28,732 nucleotides of DNA from DATATV01 sp035551355 (GCA_035551355.1 DASZNF010000046.1:1-28732), one strand, 5' to 3'; shown: positions 1 through 7,949, counted from the first letter of the stretch. Numbers and translations: made by a program. Notes: a model not told the origin generated them from the letters alone.

Positions 1-1215
1 CGAAACCGAGACGGACTGCGTTTTGTCGCCGGTGTTGAAGAGGCCGACCACGACAGCGCCGCCGGGTTCGGTTTTGGCGAAGACCTGACTTGTGCTGGAC
101 TTCGCGATTCGGCTGGCCGCGATCGAATCCTGGTCCACGGCAAGGACATCGGCGTTGCGGAGGTAGCTCAGGTCGGTCTGGTCCAGGTTGGTCAGGTCCA
201 CGCCCAGGATCAGCGGGGACGCGCCCAACGCCCAGAGGCTCAGCTGGGTTTGGCGTTCTGTTGGCGTCAGGCCATCGTTGGCACCATTGCCTACCTCGAT
301 GGAGTCGTAATCGTTGAATCCACCTGGACCGGCGTAGGGCTGCCACTGTGCGACATAGTTGAAGCGGCCGCGTACGTTGTCCCAGCTGGTCAGCGGATAG
401 CTGCTACTGCCCTGTTCGCAGTCGTAGCATTCGATGTCCGGCGCGAATTCCCATTGGTTGGCGTATTTCTCGAGTGTGGGCGCTATTGCCGAGGTGTAGC
501 TGCCCTGGGTTATGTTCAGAACGATCGGCCGGCTGGTCTGGCGCAGCGCCGTGGACCAGGCTTTGATGTCCGCGGTGTTGTCGTCCGTGACGCCGTCGAA
601 TTTGACGTAGTCAACGCCCCAGGATGCCAGCAGGTCGGCCCAGGAGTTCGTGTACTGCTGCGCGCCCGGCTTGGTGTAGTCGATGCCGACCATACCGCCG
701 CAGTTGTAGTTGTTCTGGCTCGCCTTCGGTTCGGCGATCTGGTCCGCGGTGTAGGACGTGCCCTCGATCTTGCTGTGCTGGGCTACGGCCTGCGACGAAA
801 TCCCGGGGGTCAGGTAGATGCCGAACTTCAGGCCAAGGGAGTGGATGTAGTCGGCCACTGCAGCGATACCGGATTCGTTGCCGTGACTGGGAAATCTCGT
901 TTGGTCGATCACCCAGTGGCCGTTGGCGTCCACATTGGGACCTTGGCTGCCGGGGCACTGGTACCAGAAGTCGTCGAGATTGACGTACTCGTAGCCCAGC
1001 TGCTGCAGACCACTGTCGTGCAGCGCCTTCGCCTGCGCCTCGATGTTCGCCGCCGTCGGGTTGTCGCGCAGGAAACTCCAGCTGCTCCAGCCGAGCACCG
1101 GCGTCCGTTCCACACCGTTGTCCTCGGCCGACGCTCCCGGCGCGGCCACCAAAGTCCCGGCCAGCACCGAGCTCACCGCCACGACGACGGCCAGCAGGCG
1201 CGGTAACTTCCTCAC
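1..1215 (-). CDS. Secreted GH27 alpha-galactosidase (3' end truncated by window edge)
   Basis: Hydrolyses terminal alpha-galactosides (possibly beta-L-arabinopyranosides, also found in GH27) outside the cell. Reading leftward from GTG at 1215 gives 405 codons open to the window edge. Residues 1-30 are a Sec signal peptide (VRKLPRLL, hydrophobic core, GASA cleavage site before EDN). The mature protein opens with TPVLGWSSW, as GH27 enzymes do, followed by YVNLDDFW. The nucleophile is Asp207 in YVKFDGV (usual form KYDNC). The acid/base is Asp304, the second Asp of GFNDYDSIEVGN (usual form WNDPDMLxVGN). The start is chosen because AAGGAGG lies 9 bases upstream and gives an intact signal peptide; an ATG at 1234 is in another frame. 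The last visible part is the start of the C-terminal beta domain; any carbohydrate-binding module would lie outside the window. Divergent from the permease at 1531. Confidence 0.93.
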   Translation of the reverse strand, partial: MRKLPRLLAVVVAVSSVLAGTLVAAPGASAEDNGVERTPVLGWSSWSFLRDNPTAANIEAQAKALHDSGLQQLGYEYVNLDDFWYQCPGSQGPNVDANGHWVIDQTRFPSHGNESGIAAVADYIHSLGLKFGIYLTPGISSQAVAQHSKIEGTSYTADQIAEPKASQNNYNCGGMVGIDYTKPGAQQYTNSWADLLASWGVDYVKFDGVTDDNTADIKAWSTALRQTSRPIVLNITQGSYTSAIAPTLEKYANQWEFAPDIECYDCEQGSSSYPLTSWDNVRGRFNYVAQWQPYAGPGGFNDYDSIEVGNGANDGLTPTERQTQLSLWALGASPLILGVDLTNLDQTDLSYLRNADVLAVDQDSIAASRIAKSSTSQVFAKTEPGGAVVVGLFNTGDKTQSVSVS

Positions 1216-1530
1216 GAAATGATGCCTCCTTCATGGGGGTGTCATGCCGTTGAAGCTGCGAGCCGCTCGCTCATATTCGCGCGCAAAACCTGTTCAGTCT
1301 TGCACGGGCCGGCGAAGATGGTCAAGCTCCACTTTCTCCACCCGAGCCCACGTCATGCTGGGGGAAGTTGTTACATCGGCGTCGTTCGACCGGTTTCTGC
1401 CGGTGGTTAGGTTGAGTGAACTGCCGGTAAAACGTGCAGAATCGTGCAAATTTGGTGATCGAGTATGGACAGTTGCCGCCCTGATGCCGCAAGATGTGGC
1501 CACGGCCCACGCAATCAACGAGGAGCGATC
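1216..1530. promoter_or_regulatory. Divergent intergenic region with three CGTGCA motifs
   Basis: This 315-base gap separates the alpha-galactosidase from the permease and has no gene. CGTGCA occurs at 1433-1438 and 1443-1448 on the + strand, exactly 10 bases apart (one helical turn), and on the minus strand at 1301-1306 on the galactosidase side. A weak minus-strand -10 (TATGAG, 1270-1275) lies about 55 bases before the galactosidase start. The repeated hexamer could be the half-site of a sugar-responsive regulator. That is inference; no known consensus was matched. Confidence 0.35.
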
Positions 1531-2979
1531 ATGGATGGAGTACCCGAACCGACGACGGCCACCGATCCCACCGATCCATCCCGTCGCTTCCACCGCTCCA
1601 TCGGCGTGCTGTCCGCGACGTCGATCAACATGACCCAGATGTGCGGCATCGGGCCCTTCATCACCATCCCGATCATGGTCGCCACCATGGGCGGCCCGCA
1701 GGCCGTTCTCGGCTGGATCGTCGGCGCCGTCCTCGCCCTCACCGACGGCCTGGTCTACGCCGAACTCGGCGCGGCCATGCCCGGCGCCGGCGGCACCTAC
1801 CTCTACCTGCGCGAGGCCTTCCAGTACCGCACCGGCAAGCTCATGCCGTTCCTGTTCGCCTGGACCGCGGTCATCAGCATCCCGCTGATCATGTCCACCG
1901 GGGCCATCGGCATCGTGCAGTACCTCGGCTTCTACTGGCCGAACATGAACTGGGCGACCTCGCACGCCATCGGCATCCTCACCGTCGTCGTCGTGGTCTT
2001 CGCGCTCTACCGCCGCATCGAGTCGATCCGCACGCTGACCACGATCCTCTGGGTGATCATGGTGATCACCGTGGCCATGGTCATCGTGGCCAGCCTGACC
2101 CACTTCCACGCCAATCTGGCCTTCAGCTACCCACCCGGCGCGTTCCACCTCGGCGGCTCGTTCTTCGCCGGGCTCGGCGCCGGCCTGCTGGTCGCCGTGT
2201 TCGACTACCTCGGCTACAACACCGTCGCCTACATGGGTGATGAGTTGAAGCGGCCGGGCCGGACCATGCCGCGCGCCATCGTGTTCTCGGTCGTCGGCAT
2301 CATGGTCATCTACCTGCTGCTCAACATCGGCGTGATGGGCGCCATCCCGTGGCAGGAGGTCGCCAACTCGCAGTCGATCGCTTCGCTGGTACTCACTCGC
2401 ACCTGGGGGCCCGCCGCGGCCGATGTGGTCACCGCACTGGTGGTGATCACCGCGTTCGCCTCGGTGTTCGCCGGCCTCCTCGGCGGCTCCCGGGCGCCGT
2501 TCAACGCCGCGCGCGACCGGGTCTTCTTCGCCGCCTTCGGGAAACTGCACCCGAAGCACAACTTCCCGCATGTCGCCCTGCTGGTGATGGGCGTGATCAC
2601 CGCGATCGGCTCGCTGCTGGACCTGACCACGGTGATCAACATGCTCACCACCGTGGCCGTGCTGGTGCAGTCGATCGCGCAGATCGCCGCGCTGAGCGTG
2701 CTGCGCCGCCGCCAGCCAGGGCTTCGCCGCCCCTACCGGCAGTGGCTCTACCCGGTCCCGAGTGTGCTCGCGCTGGTCGGCTGGATCTACGTCTACGCCT
2801 CGGCCAGCACGCTGTCGATCATCCTGTCCGTGGTGTGGATCGTCGGCGGGATACTGGCCTTCCTGGTCTGGGCGCGGATCAACCGGGCCTGGCCGTTCGG
2901 GCCGCTGACCGTGCGGGAGGCCTACCTGGACAAGCAGCGGGCCGACGACGCGGCCGGCGCCTCCACGGCGACCGCATGA
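1531..2979 (+). CDS. APC-superfamily permease (amino acid/polyamine-type)
   Basis: A 482-residue integral membrane transporter of the amino acid-polyamine-organocation superfamily, expected to drive proton-coupled uptake or exchange of an amino acid or amine; the substrate cannot be read from sequence. After a short hydrophilic N-terminus (about 30 residues, TATDPTDPSRR), the first helix carries the broken-helix region GIGPFITIP typical of APC helix 1. About 12 hydrophobic segments follow, including GGTYLYLREAF after helix 2, the conserved early APC loop. The C-terminus is cytoplasmic and charged. ATG 1531 is preferred because AGGAG ends 5 bases before it; an upstream extension to 1465 would add 22 residues unlike the family. 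It is divergent from the galactosidase and converges on the hexosaminidase, so it is probably monocistronic. Confidence 0.88.
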   Translation: MDGVPEPTTATDPTDPSRRFHRSIGVLSATSINMTQMCGIGPFITIPIMVATMGGPQAVLGWIVGAVLALTDGLVYAELGAAMPGAGGTYLYLREAFQYRTGKLMPFLFAWTAVISIPLIMSTGAIGIVQYLGFYWPNMNWATSHAIGILTVVVVVFALYRRIESIRTLTTILWVIMVITVAMVIVASLTHFHANLAFSYPPGAFHLGGSFFAGLGAGLLVAVFDYLGYNTVAYMGDELKRPGRTMPRAIVFSVVGIMVIYLLLNIGVMGAIPWQEVANSQSIASLVLTRTWGPAAADVVTALVVITAFASVFAGLLGGSRAPFNAARDRVFFAAFGKLHPKHNFPHVALLVMGVITAIGSLLDLTTVINMLTTVAVLVQSIAQIAALSVLRRRQPGLRRPYRQWLYPVPSVLALVGWIYVYASASTLSIILSVVWIVGGILAFLVWARINRAWPFGPLTVREAYLDKQRADDAAGASTATA

Positions 2980-2985
2980 GGAACC

Positions 2986-3011
2986 GGCCGGCCCGAGGAA
3001 CCGCGCCGGCC
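2986..3011. terminator. Hairpin between convergent permease and hexosaminidase genes
   Basis: GGCCGGC (2986-2992) pairs with GCCGGCC (3005-3011) around a 12-base loop, in the 39-base gap between two converging stop codons. There is no T-tract, as is common in high-GC actinobacteria, so terminator function rests on position and stem strength. Confidence 0.45.
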
Positions 3012-3018
3012 TGAGCGG

Positions 3019-4554
3019 TCAGTCCGCCCACGGGACGTCGGGGGAGCGGTGGAAGGCGATGCCCTGCCGTTCCCAGCGCGGACCGTGGGTGGCCAGCCGG
3101 GCGCGGAAATCCGCCCAGTCGTGCGTTTCCTTCGGCGACCACGCTATTTCCGCGATTGTCGGCAGCCGGGGATAGGCCAGGAAATCCATCGCGTCGGTGT
3201 TCGTGATGGTTTCCGACCACAGCGGGGCCTCCACGCCGAGAATCGCGGAATCGTCGACGTCGGCCAGATAGGTGGCCGGGTCCCAGTCGTAGGCGTCCGC
3301 GACTTCGATGTAGGCGGCCCATTTCAGGCCCAGTTCGGTGTCTTCGGTGTACTTCTGGTCCAGGTAGGTGCGATTGGCCGGGGACATGATGAGTTTGTTT
3401 CCGCGTTTCACCGCGGCAATCGTTTCCGGGGCGTCACCCGAGGTGCCCCAGAATTGCAGAATCGTGTCCGCGAGCGGATTCGTCCTGGCCAGTTCGTGCC
3501 AGGTGATCGCGGTTTTCCCGTGCTTGCCCACCAGTGGCACGGCCCGGTCGGCGAAGGTCTGGTAGTCGGTCTCGGTGGTGGACTGCGCCTCGTCGCCGCC
3601 GATGTGCAGGTAGGGCCCGGGGGTCAGCTCGGCCAGTTCGGCCAGCACCTCGTCCAGGAACCGGTAGGTCACCTCGCGGTGCACACTCAGCGTGCTGAAC
3701 CCGACCTCGATGCCGGTGTACAGCTCGGGCGCCTGGCCGTCCTCGGTGAGCTCCGGGTAGGACGCCAGCGCCGCGTTCACGTGTCCGGGGGTGTCGACCT
3801 CGGGCACGACGGTGATGTGGTGTGCGGCCGCGTGCGCCACGATCGAGCGATAGTCCGATTGCGTGTAGTAACCGCCCGGGCCGCCATCGACCTCGGTCCG
3901 CGCACCGTGTTCGGTCAGTCGCGGCCAGCCGGCGATGGCGATCCGCCAGCCCTGGTCGTCGGTCAGATGCAGGTGCAGGTGGTTGATTTTGTACCGGGCC
4001 AGCTGCTCGATGTAGCGGCACACGGCGGCGACCGGGAAGAAGTGCCGGGCCACGTCGAGCATGGCGCCGCGGTAGCCGAACCGGGGGTGGTCGAGCACCT
4101 CGCCGCCGGGCACCGGCCACGGGCCGGGCTGGGTCGTGCCGGCGTCCGCGGCCGGGGGCAGCAGCTGCCGGAGGGTCTGTGCGCCGTGGAACAGTCCGGC
4201 CTCGGTGCCGGCCGTGATACGCACCCCGGCGGCGTCGACGACCAGGCGATATCCCTCGGCCCCCAGCACGGGGTCCGCCCCGAGGGTGAATCTGATGCCG
4301 CCCGGTTCCGGGCCGACGACCAGCGGGAATCCGGTGGCCCGGCGCAGGCCCACGGCCAGCGTCTCGGCCACCCGGACCGCCTCGGGGCTCTCGGCCTGGA
4401 TGATGGTCGTGCCGGTGAGCGCGTACCCCTGGTCACTCGGGCTAACGGACACCGGCACCGGCACGATGGTCTTCATGCCGGGAACTGGCCACGCGGAGGA
4501 GGCGTCCGTGCTACCCACTGGGGTGGGAGACGACTGTTCGGTTACCGGTCGCAT
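3019..4554 (-). CDS. Cytoplasmic GH20 beta-N-acetylhexosaminidase
   Basis: Removes terminal beta-linked GlcNAc/GalNAc, for example from imported chitobiose, by substrate-assisted catalysis. It has 511 residues: an N-terminal GH20b-type domain (about 27-150, IIQAESPEAVRVAETLAVGL region), then the catalytic TIM barrel starting near FGYRGAMLDVARHF, with HLHLHLTDDQGWR and the catalytic pair Asp321-Glu322 in HIGGDEAQ. A Trp-rich substrate pocket (ILQFWGTS, EAPLWSE) follows. No signal peptide is visible, so the enzyme is probably intracellular, like the DasR-regulated Streptomyces DasD-type enzymes. ATG 4554 has no Shine-Dalgarno, but a -10-like TATACC ends 8 bases upstream, pointing to a leaderless mRNA; ATG 4476 is the alternative and also lacks a ribosome site. 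A dre-like operator overlaps the promoter. Confidence 0.94.
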   Translation of the reverse strand: MRPVTEQSSPTPVGSTDASSAWPVPGMKTIVPVPVSVSPSDQGYALTGTTIIQAESPEAVRVAETLAVGLRRATGFPLVVGPEPGGIRFTLGADPVLGAEGYRLVVDAAGVRITAGTEAGLFHGAQTLRQLLPPAADAGTTQPGPWPVPGGEVLDHPRFGYRGAMLDVARHFFPVAAVCRYIEQLARYKINHLHLHLTDDQGWRIAIAGWPRLTEHGARTEVDGGPGGYYTQSDYRSIVAHAAAHHITVVPEVDTPGHVNAALASYPELTEDGQAPELYTGIEVGFSTLSVHREVTYRFLDEVLAELAELTPGPYLHIGGDEAQSTTETDYQTFADRAVPLVGKHGKTAITWHELARTNPLADTILQFWGTSGDAPETIAAVKRGNKLIMSPANRTYLDQKYTEDTELGLKWAAYIEVADAYDWDPATYLADVDDSAILGVEAPLWSETITNTDAMDFLAYPRLPTIAEIAWSPKETHDWADFRARLATHGPRWERQGIAFHRSPDVPWAD

Positions 4555-4559
4555 ACCCT

Positions 4560-4575
4560 AATGGTATAGACCAAT
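4560..4575 (-). promoter_or_regulatory. dre-like DasR operator over the hexosaminidase -10
   Basis: AATGGTATAGACCAAT matches the 16-base dre consensus ACTGGTCTAGACCACT at 13 of 16 positions; its 12-base core TGGTATAGACCA is palindromic except at one base pair. DasR is the GntR-family repressor of GlcNAc and chitin genes in actinobacteria, released by amino-sugar phosphates. The candidate minus-strand -10 (TATACC, 4563-4568) lies inside the site, so binding would block transcription of the GH20 gene. Confidence 0.8.
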
Positions 4576-4576
4576 C

Positions 4577-4598
4577 ATGCCAGCTGGCCAGATGGCAT
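4577..4598. promoter_or_regulatory. 22-base near-perfect palindrome beside the dre site
   Basis: ATGCCA at 4577-4582 and TGGCAT at 4593-4598 flank the inner palindrome CTGGCCAG; 20 of 22 positions are self-complementary. It starts one base after the dre site and covers the -35 area of the hexosaminidase promoter. This looks like an operator for a second, unidentified dimeric regulator; it could also bear on the divergent kinase promoter. Confidence 0.55.
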
Positions 4599-4669
4599 CA
4601 TGGTTTCCTTCGCCTGCACCGCCCACCTGTGTGATCGCTGAGCCTGGTGGTGCACGGGGGGTAATTGGA

Positions 4670-4675
4670 TAGGCT
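4670..4675 (+). promoter_or_regulatory. Candidate -10 box of the kinase promoter (TAGGCT)
   Basis: TAGGCT fits the actinobacterial TANNNT -10 pattern and would place transcription start near 4682. No convincing -35 is present. If this is right, the TTG at 4681 falls at or before the mRNA 5' end, which matters for choosing the kinase start. Confidence 0.35.
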
Positions 4676-4680
4676 GGGGG

Positions 4681-6288
4681 TTGTTCCAGCACCGCGAAAC
4701 GCCGCGCCCGCGCGACTGTAGTTCTAGGGAGTTATCGGTCATCGACGAGGAACAGCTCATCGCCGGTCACTACCGGTTACTTGAGCGCGTCGGCAGCGGC
4801 TCCATGGGCATCGTGTGGCGGGCGCGTGACGAGCGCCTGGAGCGGGTTGTCGCGGTCAAGCAGCTGCTCGCTCAGCCCGGGCTTACCGAGGAACAACGCC
4901 AGGACGCCCGGCGGCGTGCCCTGCGCGAAGCCCGGATCGCCGCCCGGTTGCACCATGCCAACGCCATCGTTGTGTTCGACGTTGCCGAACACAACGGCGA
5001 TCCGTGCCTGGTCATGGAATACATGGAGTCGCACAGCCTGGCCGCCGTGCTCGCCGACCGGGGCAGCCTGCCGCCGGAGGAGGTGGCCGCGCTCGGGTCG
5101 CAGGTGGCCTCGGCGCTGGCGGCCGCCCACCGGTCGGGCATCGTGCACCGGGACGTCAAGCCGGGCAACATCCTGCTCAACGACTCCGGCACGGCCAAGA
5201 TCACCGACTTCGGCATCGCCCGGGCGACCGGGGACGTGACGGTCACCCAGAGTGGCGTGTTCGCGGGCACCCCGGCCTACCTGGCGCCCGAGGTCGCCCG
5301 CGGCCAGGAGCCCACGCCCGCCTCGGACGTGTTCTCCTTCGGCGCCACCCTGTACGACGCGGTCGAGGGCGGCCCGCCGTTCCCCGAGCGGCAGAACCAG
5401 CTCGCGTTGCTGCGGCTGGTCGCCGAGGGCAAGGTGCAACCGCCAAGACAGGCCGGGATGCTCACCGCCCTGCTGATGAAGCTGCTGCGCGACGATCCCG
5501 CGGCCCGGCCCACCATGGCCCAGGCCAGCGCCATGCTGTCCGAGCTGACCGGCGCCAAGCCGGCCCGCCCGCCCGCGTTCCTGCCCAGTGCCACCAAGCC
5601 CGACATGGCGCCCACCACCCCGACCGCGGCCCCGCCGAGCGGTCCGGCCGCCACCCAGGTGGCCGCCTCGCCGCTCCGCCCGCCGCCCGCGGGCACCAGC
5701 TTCGCCACCCCGCCGCCGGTCTCGGTGACCCCGGCCCGGCAGTCGCAGCAGCGGCCGCAGAGCTTCAACAAGAAGACCGCGGGCATCGTGTCCGCGGTGG
5801 TGGTGCTGCTCGTGGTCGCAGGCATCGTCCTGGTGGTCACCCTGTCCAACAACGGGCAGACCGGCGGACAGGCCGGCGGCACCGGATCGGGCCAGTCCAC
5901 AACCCAGCAGCCCACCACGACCGCCCCGCTCACCAGCAACAGCGCCGCGGGTTCGTCCTCGCAGGACATCACCGACTACTCGGGTGCGGGCACGATGGTG
6001 ATCAACTTCTACTCGAACGTGGCCGGCAACCCGCAGGCGGCCTGGAACCTGCTCACCGCGCAGGGCCAGCAGTACTACGGCAGCGAGGCGGCGCTCGCGT
6101 CCTACTGGGCGCCCTTCGCACAGGCGATGAGCTACAAGAGCGCGCACGTGGACAGCAAGAACGCCGACGGCTCGGTGCAGATGAGCATCCTGGTCAGCGC
6201 AGGCGGCAGCGGGCAGACGCTGGTCATGCGGGTGGTCGAACAGAACGGTCAATATCTGATCGACGGAAACACCAAGCTGGCCACCTAA
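4681..6288 (+). CDS. Membrane Ser/Thr protein kinase (PknB/Hanks type)
   Basis: A receptor-type kinase. Numbered from TTG 4681, the cytoplasmic kinase domain spans about 31-290: glycine loop GSGSMG (38-43), Lys60 in VAVKQLL, catalytic HRDVKPGN (Asp158), DFG (Asp176) and APE. All catalytic residues are present. A Pro/Thr-rich juxtamembrane linker (about 295-365) leads to one transmembrane helix (about 367-388), then a Thr/Gly/Ser-rich spacer and an extracellular domain of about 105 residues (INFYSN...AAWNLL) that looks NTF2-like and is presumably the sensor; PASTA repeats are absent. The start is uncertain: homology begins near IDEEQLIAGHYRL, AGGGAG (4726-4731) has no ATG/GTG/TTG at proper distance, and an ATC at 4741 sits 9 bases after it. 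It shares a transcription unit with the downstream MpaB-like gene (22-base gap). Confidence 0.9.
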   Translation: MFQHRETPRPRDCSSRELSVIDEEQLIAGHYRLLERVGSGSMGIVWRARDERLERVVAVKQLLAQPGLTEEQRQDARRRALREARIAARLHHANAIVVFDVAEHNGDPCLVMEYMESHSLAAVLADRGSLPPEEVAALGSQVASALAAAHRSGIVHRDVKPGNILLNDSGTAKITDFGIARATGDVTVTQSGVFAGTPAYLAPEVARGQEPTPASDVFSFGATLYDAVEGGPPFPERQNQLALLRLVAEGKVQPPRQAGMLTALLMKLLRDDPAARPTMAQASAMLSELTGAKPARPPAFLPSATKPDMAPTTPTAAPPSGPAATQVAASPLRPPPAGTSFATPPPVSVTPARQSQQRPQSFNKKTAGIVSAVVVLLVVAGIVLVVTLSNNGQTGGQAGGTGSGQSTTQQPTTTAPLTSNSAAGSSSQDITDYSGAGTMVINFYSNVAGNPQAAWNLLTAQGQQYYGSEAALASYWAPFAQAMSYKSAHVDSKNADGSVQMSILVSAGGSGQTLVMRVVEQNGQYLIDGNTKLAT

Positions 6289-6310
6289 ACTGGGCTGCGG
6301 GAGGCAGCCC

Positions 6311-7180
6311 ATGACGGACATCGCGGCCCGCACCGACGCCGATCCCGGCCTGCTCGGCCCGGACACGGTCACCTGGCAGCTGCACGCCGACCCGGCCATG
6401 TGGGTCGCCGGCATCCGCAGCCTGTTCCTGCAGGCGCTGCACCCCAGAACGGTGGCCGCGGTGGTGCAGAACTCCAACTTCCAGGAGGACCCGTTCGGCC
6501 GGCTGCTGCGCACCGCCGACTTCGTCAGCGTGAGCACCTACGGCACCACCGAACAGGTGCTCGGCTATGCCGGGCGGGTGCGCAAGATCCACCGTGCGCT
6601 GCGCGCCACCGACCCGGACACCGGCGAGCTGTTCGCCATCGACGAGCCGGAGCTGCTGCTGTGGGTGCACTGCGCCGAGGTGGCCTCGTTCCTGGACGTG
6701 GTGCGCCGGGCCGGCTATCCGCTCACCGGCGGGCAGGCCGACCGCTACCTGGACGAGCAGCGGCAGACCGCGGCGCTGGTCGGGCTGGACGCCGATCAGG
6801 TGCCCGGTTCGCGGGCGGAGATGGGGGAGTACTTCGCCGCGGTGCGGCCGGACCTACACGCCGCCGCGGACGCCGAGGTGATCTACCAGTTCCTGCACAA
6901 TCCACCGGTGGCACCGCTGCTGCGCCCCGGAGTGCCGTTCTACACCGCGGCCATCGGGCATCTGGCCTACTCGCTGCTGCCGCGCTGGGCCATCGAGCTG
7001 TACGGCCATCCCGGCTACGAGCCGACCGGCGCGACCGCGTTGCTGCGCACGCTGCGGCTGACCGTGCTGCGGCTGCCGGAGCTGTTGCTGGCGCGGCGGG
7101 GACAGCCGCCGATCAAGGCCGCGATCGCCCGGCTGGGGCCGTGGGCCACCCCGTCGGCGCGCAACCTGCCGGACTGCTGA
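6311..7180 (+). CDS. MpaB-type oxygenase-like protein (DUF2236)
   Basis: A 289-residue member of DUF2236, the family containing fungal MpaB and bacterial latex-clearing proteins, some of which bind heme b. Family features include an N-terminal helix with LFLQALHPRTVAAV (His in the likely heme pocket), FGRLLRTADFVSVSTYGT, and IDEPELLLWVHCAEVASFLDV in the middle. The C-terminus is rich in Leu/Arg helices. No signal peptide or clear transmembrane helix is present. ATG 6311 has GGGAGG 6 bases upstream. It follows the kinase by 22 bases and is followed by a terminator-like hairpin, so the pair is probably cotranscribed; it might be phosphorylated or otherwise linked to the kinase, but that is inference. 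The substrate is unknown. Confidence 0.85.
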   Translation: MTDIAARTDADPGLLGPDTVTWQLHADPAMWVAGIRSLFLQALHPRTVAAVVQNSNFQEDPFGRLLRTADFVSVSTYGTTEQVLGYAGRVRKIHRALRATDPDTGELFAIDEPELLLWVHCAEVASFLDVVRRAGYPLTGGQADRYLDEQRQTAALVGLDADQVPGSRAEMGEYFAAVRPDLHAAADAEVIYQFLHNPPVAPLLRPGVPFYTAAIGHLAYSLLPRWAIELYGHPGYEPTGATALLRTLRLTVLRLPELLLARRGQPPIKAAIARLGPWATPSARNLPDC

Positions 7181-7205
7181 CTCGGCGCGTGCGCCGCGAG
7201 CCGAG
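7181..7205. terminator. Hairpin between convergent mpaB-like and lsr2-like genes
   Basis: CTCGGC (7181-7186) can pair with GCCGAG (7200-7205), and a tighter CGGCGC-GT-GCGCCG stem lies at 7183-7196. It occupies the 37-base gap between two converging stop codons and probably ends both transcripts. Confidence 0.5.
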
Positions 7206-7217
7206 ACCGGGGAGCTC

Positions 7218-7949
7218 TCAGCCGCCCTGGGCTTCGGAGAACGGAACGAACAGGGCCGAGGACGGCGCGGCGGCCGGTTTCGCCGGTGCTTCCGCCACTG
7301 GTTTCGCCTGGGGCGCAGGGGGCTCGGTCGCTGGTTTCGCCTGGGGCGCCGGGGTTTCTGCGGCCGGCTTCGGCGCCGGTTGGGGTTTTTCTCGCGCCTG
7401 CTTGGTTTCCGGCTGTTGCCGTGTTTCCGGTGCGGGCCGGGTTTCCGGGTTTCGCCGCGATTGGGACGCGGGTTTCTCCGGCTGCGGCGAGGTTTCGGGC
7501 CGTTCCACCCGCGGCCGGGTTTCCGCCGCGCGCGTCACCGGACGCGGCCGCGGATCGGCCGGACGCGCCTGCATGTGGTGCTGGGTTTCCGGGCCGGGCT
7601 GGGGTTCCGGCTCGGACTCGGCCGATTCCGGTTGTGTCGCAAGCGATTGCGCGGCCGCCTTGGTCGCCGCCCGGTTGTGCACCGGGGCGGGCCGGGGTTC
7701 CGGGGTGCGACGGACGGCCCGGGGCTTGGCGGCGGCGCTGGGCGCGTCCGCGTGCTCGGCCGGGCGCGCGGACGCGGCCTGCCGGGTCGCGCGGTCCACG
7801 AACGGCCGCAGCGCCGCGCGCATGGTCGCGGCGTGCTCGGCGGACAGATCGATTTCGTAGTCGGTTCCGTCGAGGGCGAAACTCACCGTTTCGTCCGCCC
7901 GGCCGCCGTCCAGATCGTCGACGAGTTCGACCACGGTCTTGCTTGCCAC
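7218..7949 (-). CDS. Lsr2-like protein with disordered Pro/Ala/Glu/Arg-rich tail
   Basis: 243 residues. Residues 1-58 (VVELVDDLDGG...ADETVSFALDGTDYEIDLS) match the N-terminal dimerisation/oligomerisation domain of Lsr2, the actinobacterial H-NS-like xenogeneic silencer. Canonical Lsr2 is about 112 residues and ends in a DNA-binding domain with an RGR AT-hook-like loop. Here that domain is absent: from about residue 65 to 228 the chain is low-complexity Pro, Ala, Glu, Gln, Arg and Lys, with isolated basic patches such as ADPRPRPVTR and RPRVERPE. It ends in a short hydrophobic SSALFVPFSE. GTG 7949 is supported by AAGGGG 5 bases upstream. It may bind DNA through the basic tail, or act as a partner or antagonist that hetero-oligomerises with true Lsr2; neither is shown. 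Monocistronic, with its own promoter. Confidence 0.87.
   Translation of the reverse strand: MASKTVVELVDDLDGGRADETVSFALDGTDYEIDLSAEHAATMRAALRPFVDRATRQAASARPAEHADAPSAAAKPRAVRRTPEPRPAPVHNRAATKAAAQSLATQPESAESEPEPQPGPETQHHMQARPADPRPRPVTRAAETRPRVERPETSPQPEKPASQSRRNPETRPAPETRQQPETKQAREKPQPAPKPAAETPAPQAKPATEPPAPQAKPVAEAPAKPAAAPSSALFVPFSEAQGG
7298..7349. repeat. Direct repeat inside the lsr2-like tail
   Basis: A 19-base sequence (7298-7316) recurs exactly at 7331-7349, a period of 33 bases or 11 codons. On the coding strand both copies encode APQAKP, giving the tandem AETPAPQAKPATEPPAPQAKP. This points to growth of the tail by in-frame duplication. Confidence 0.8.
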
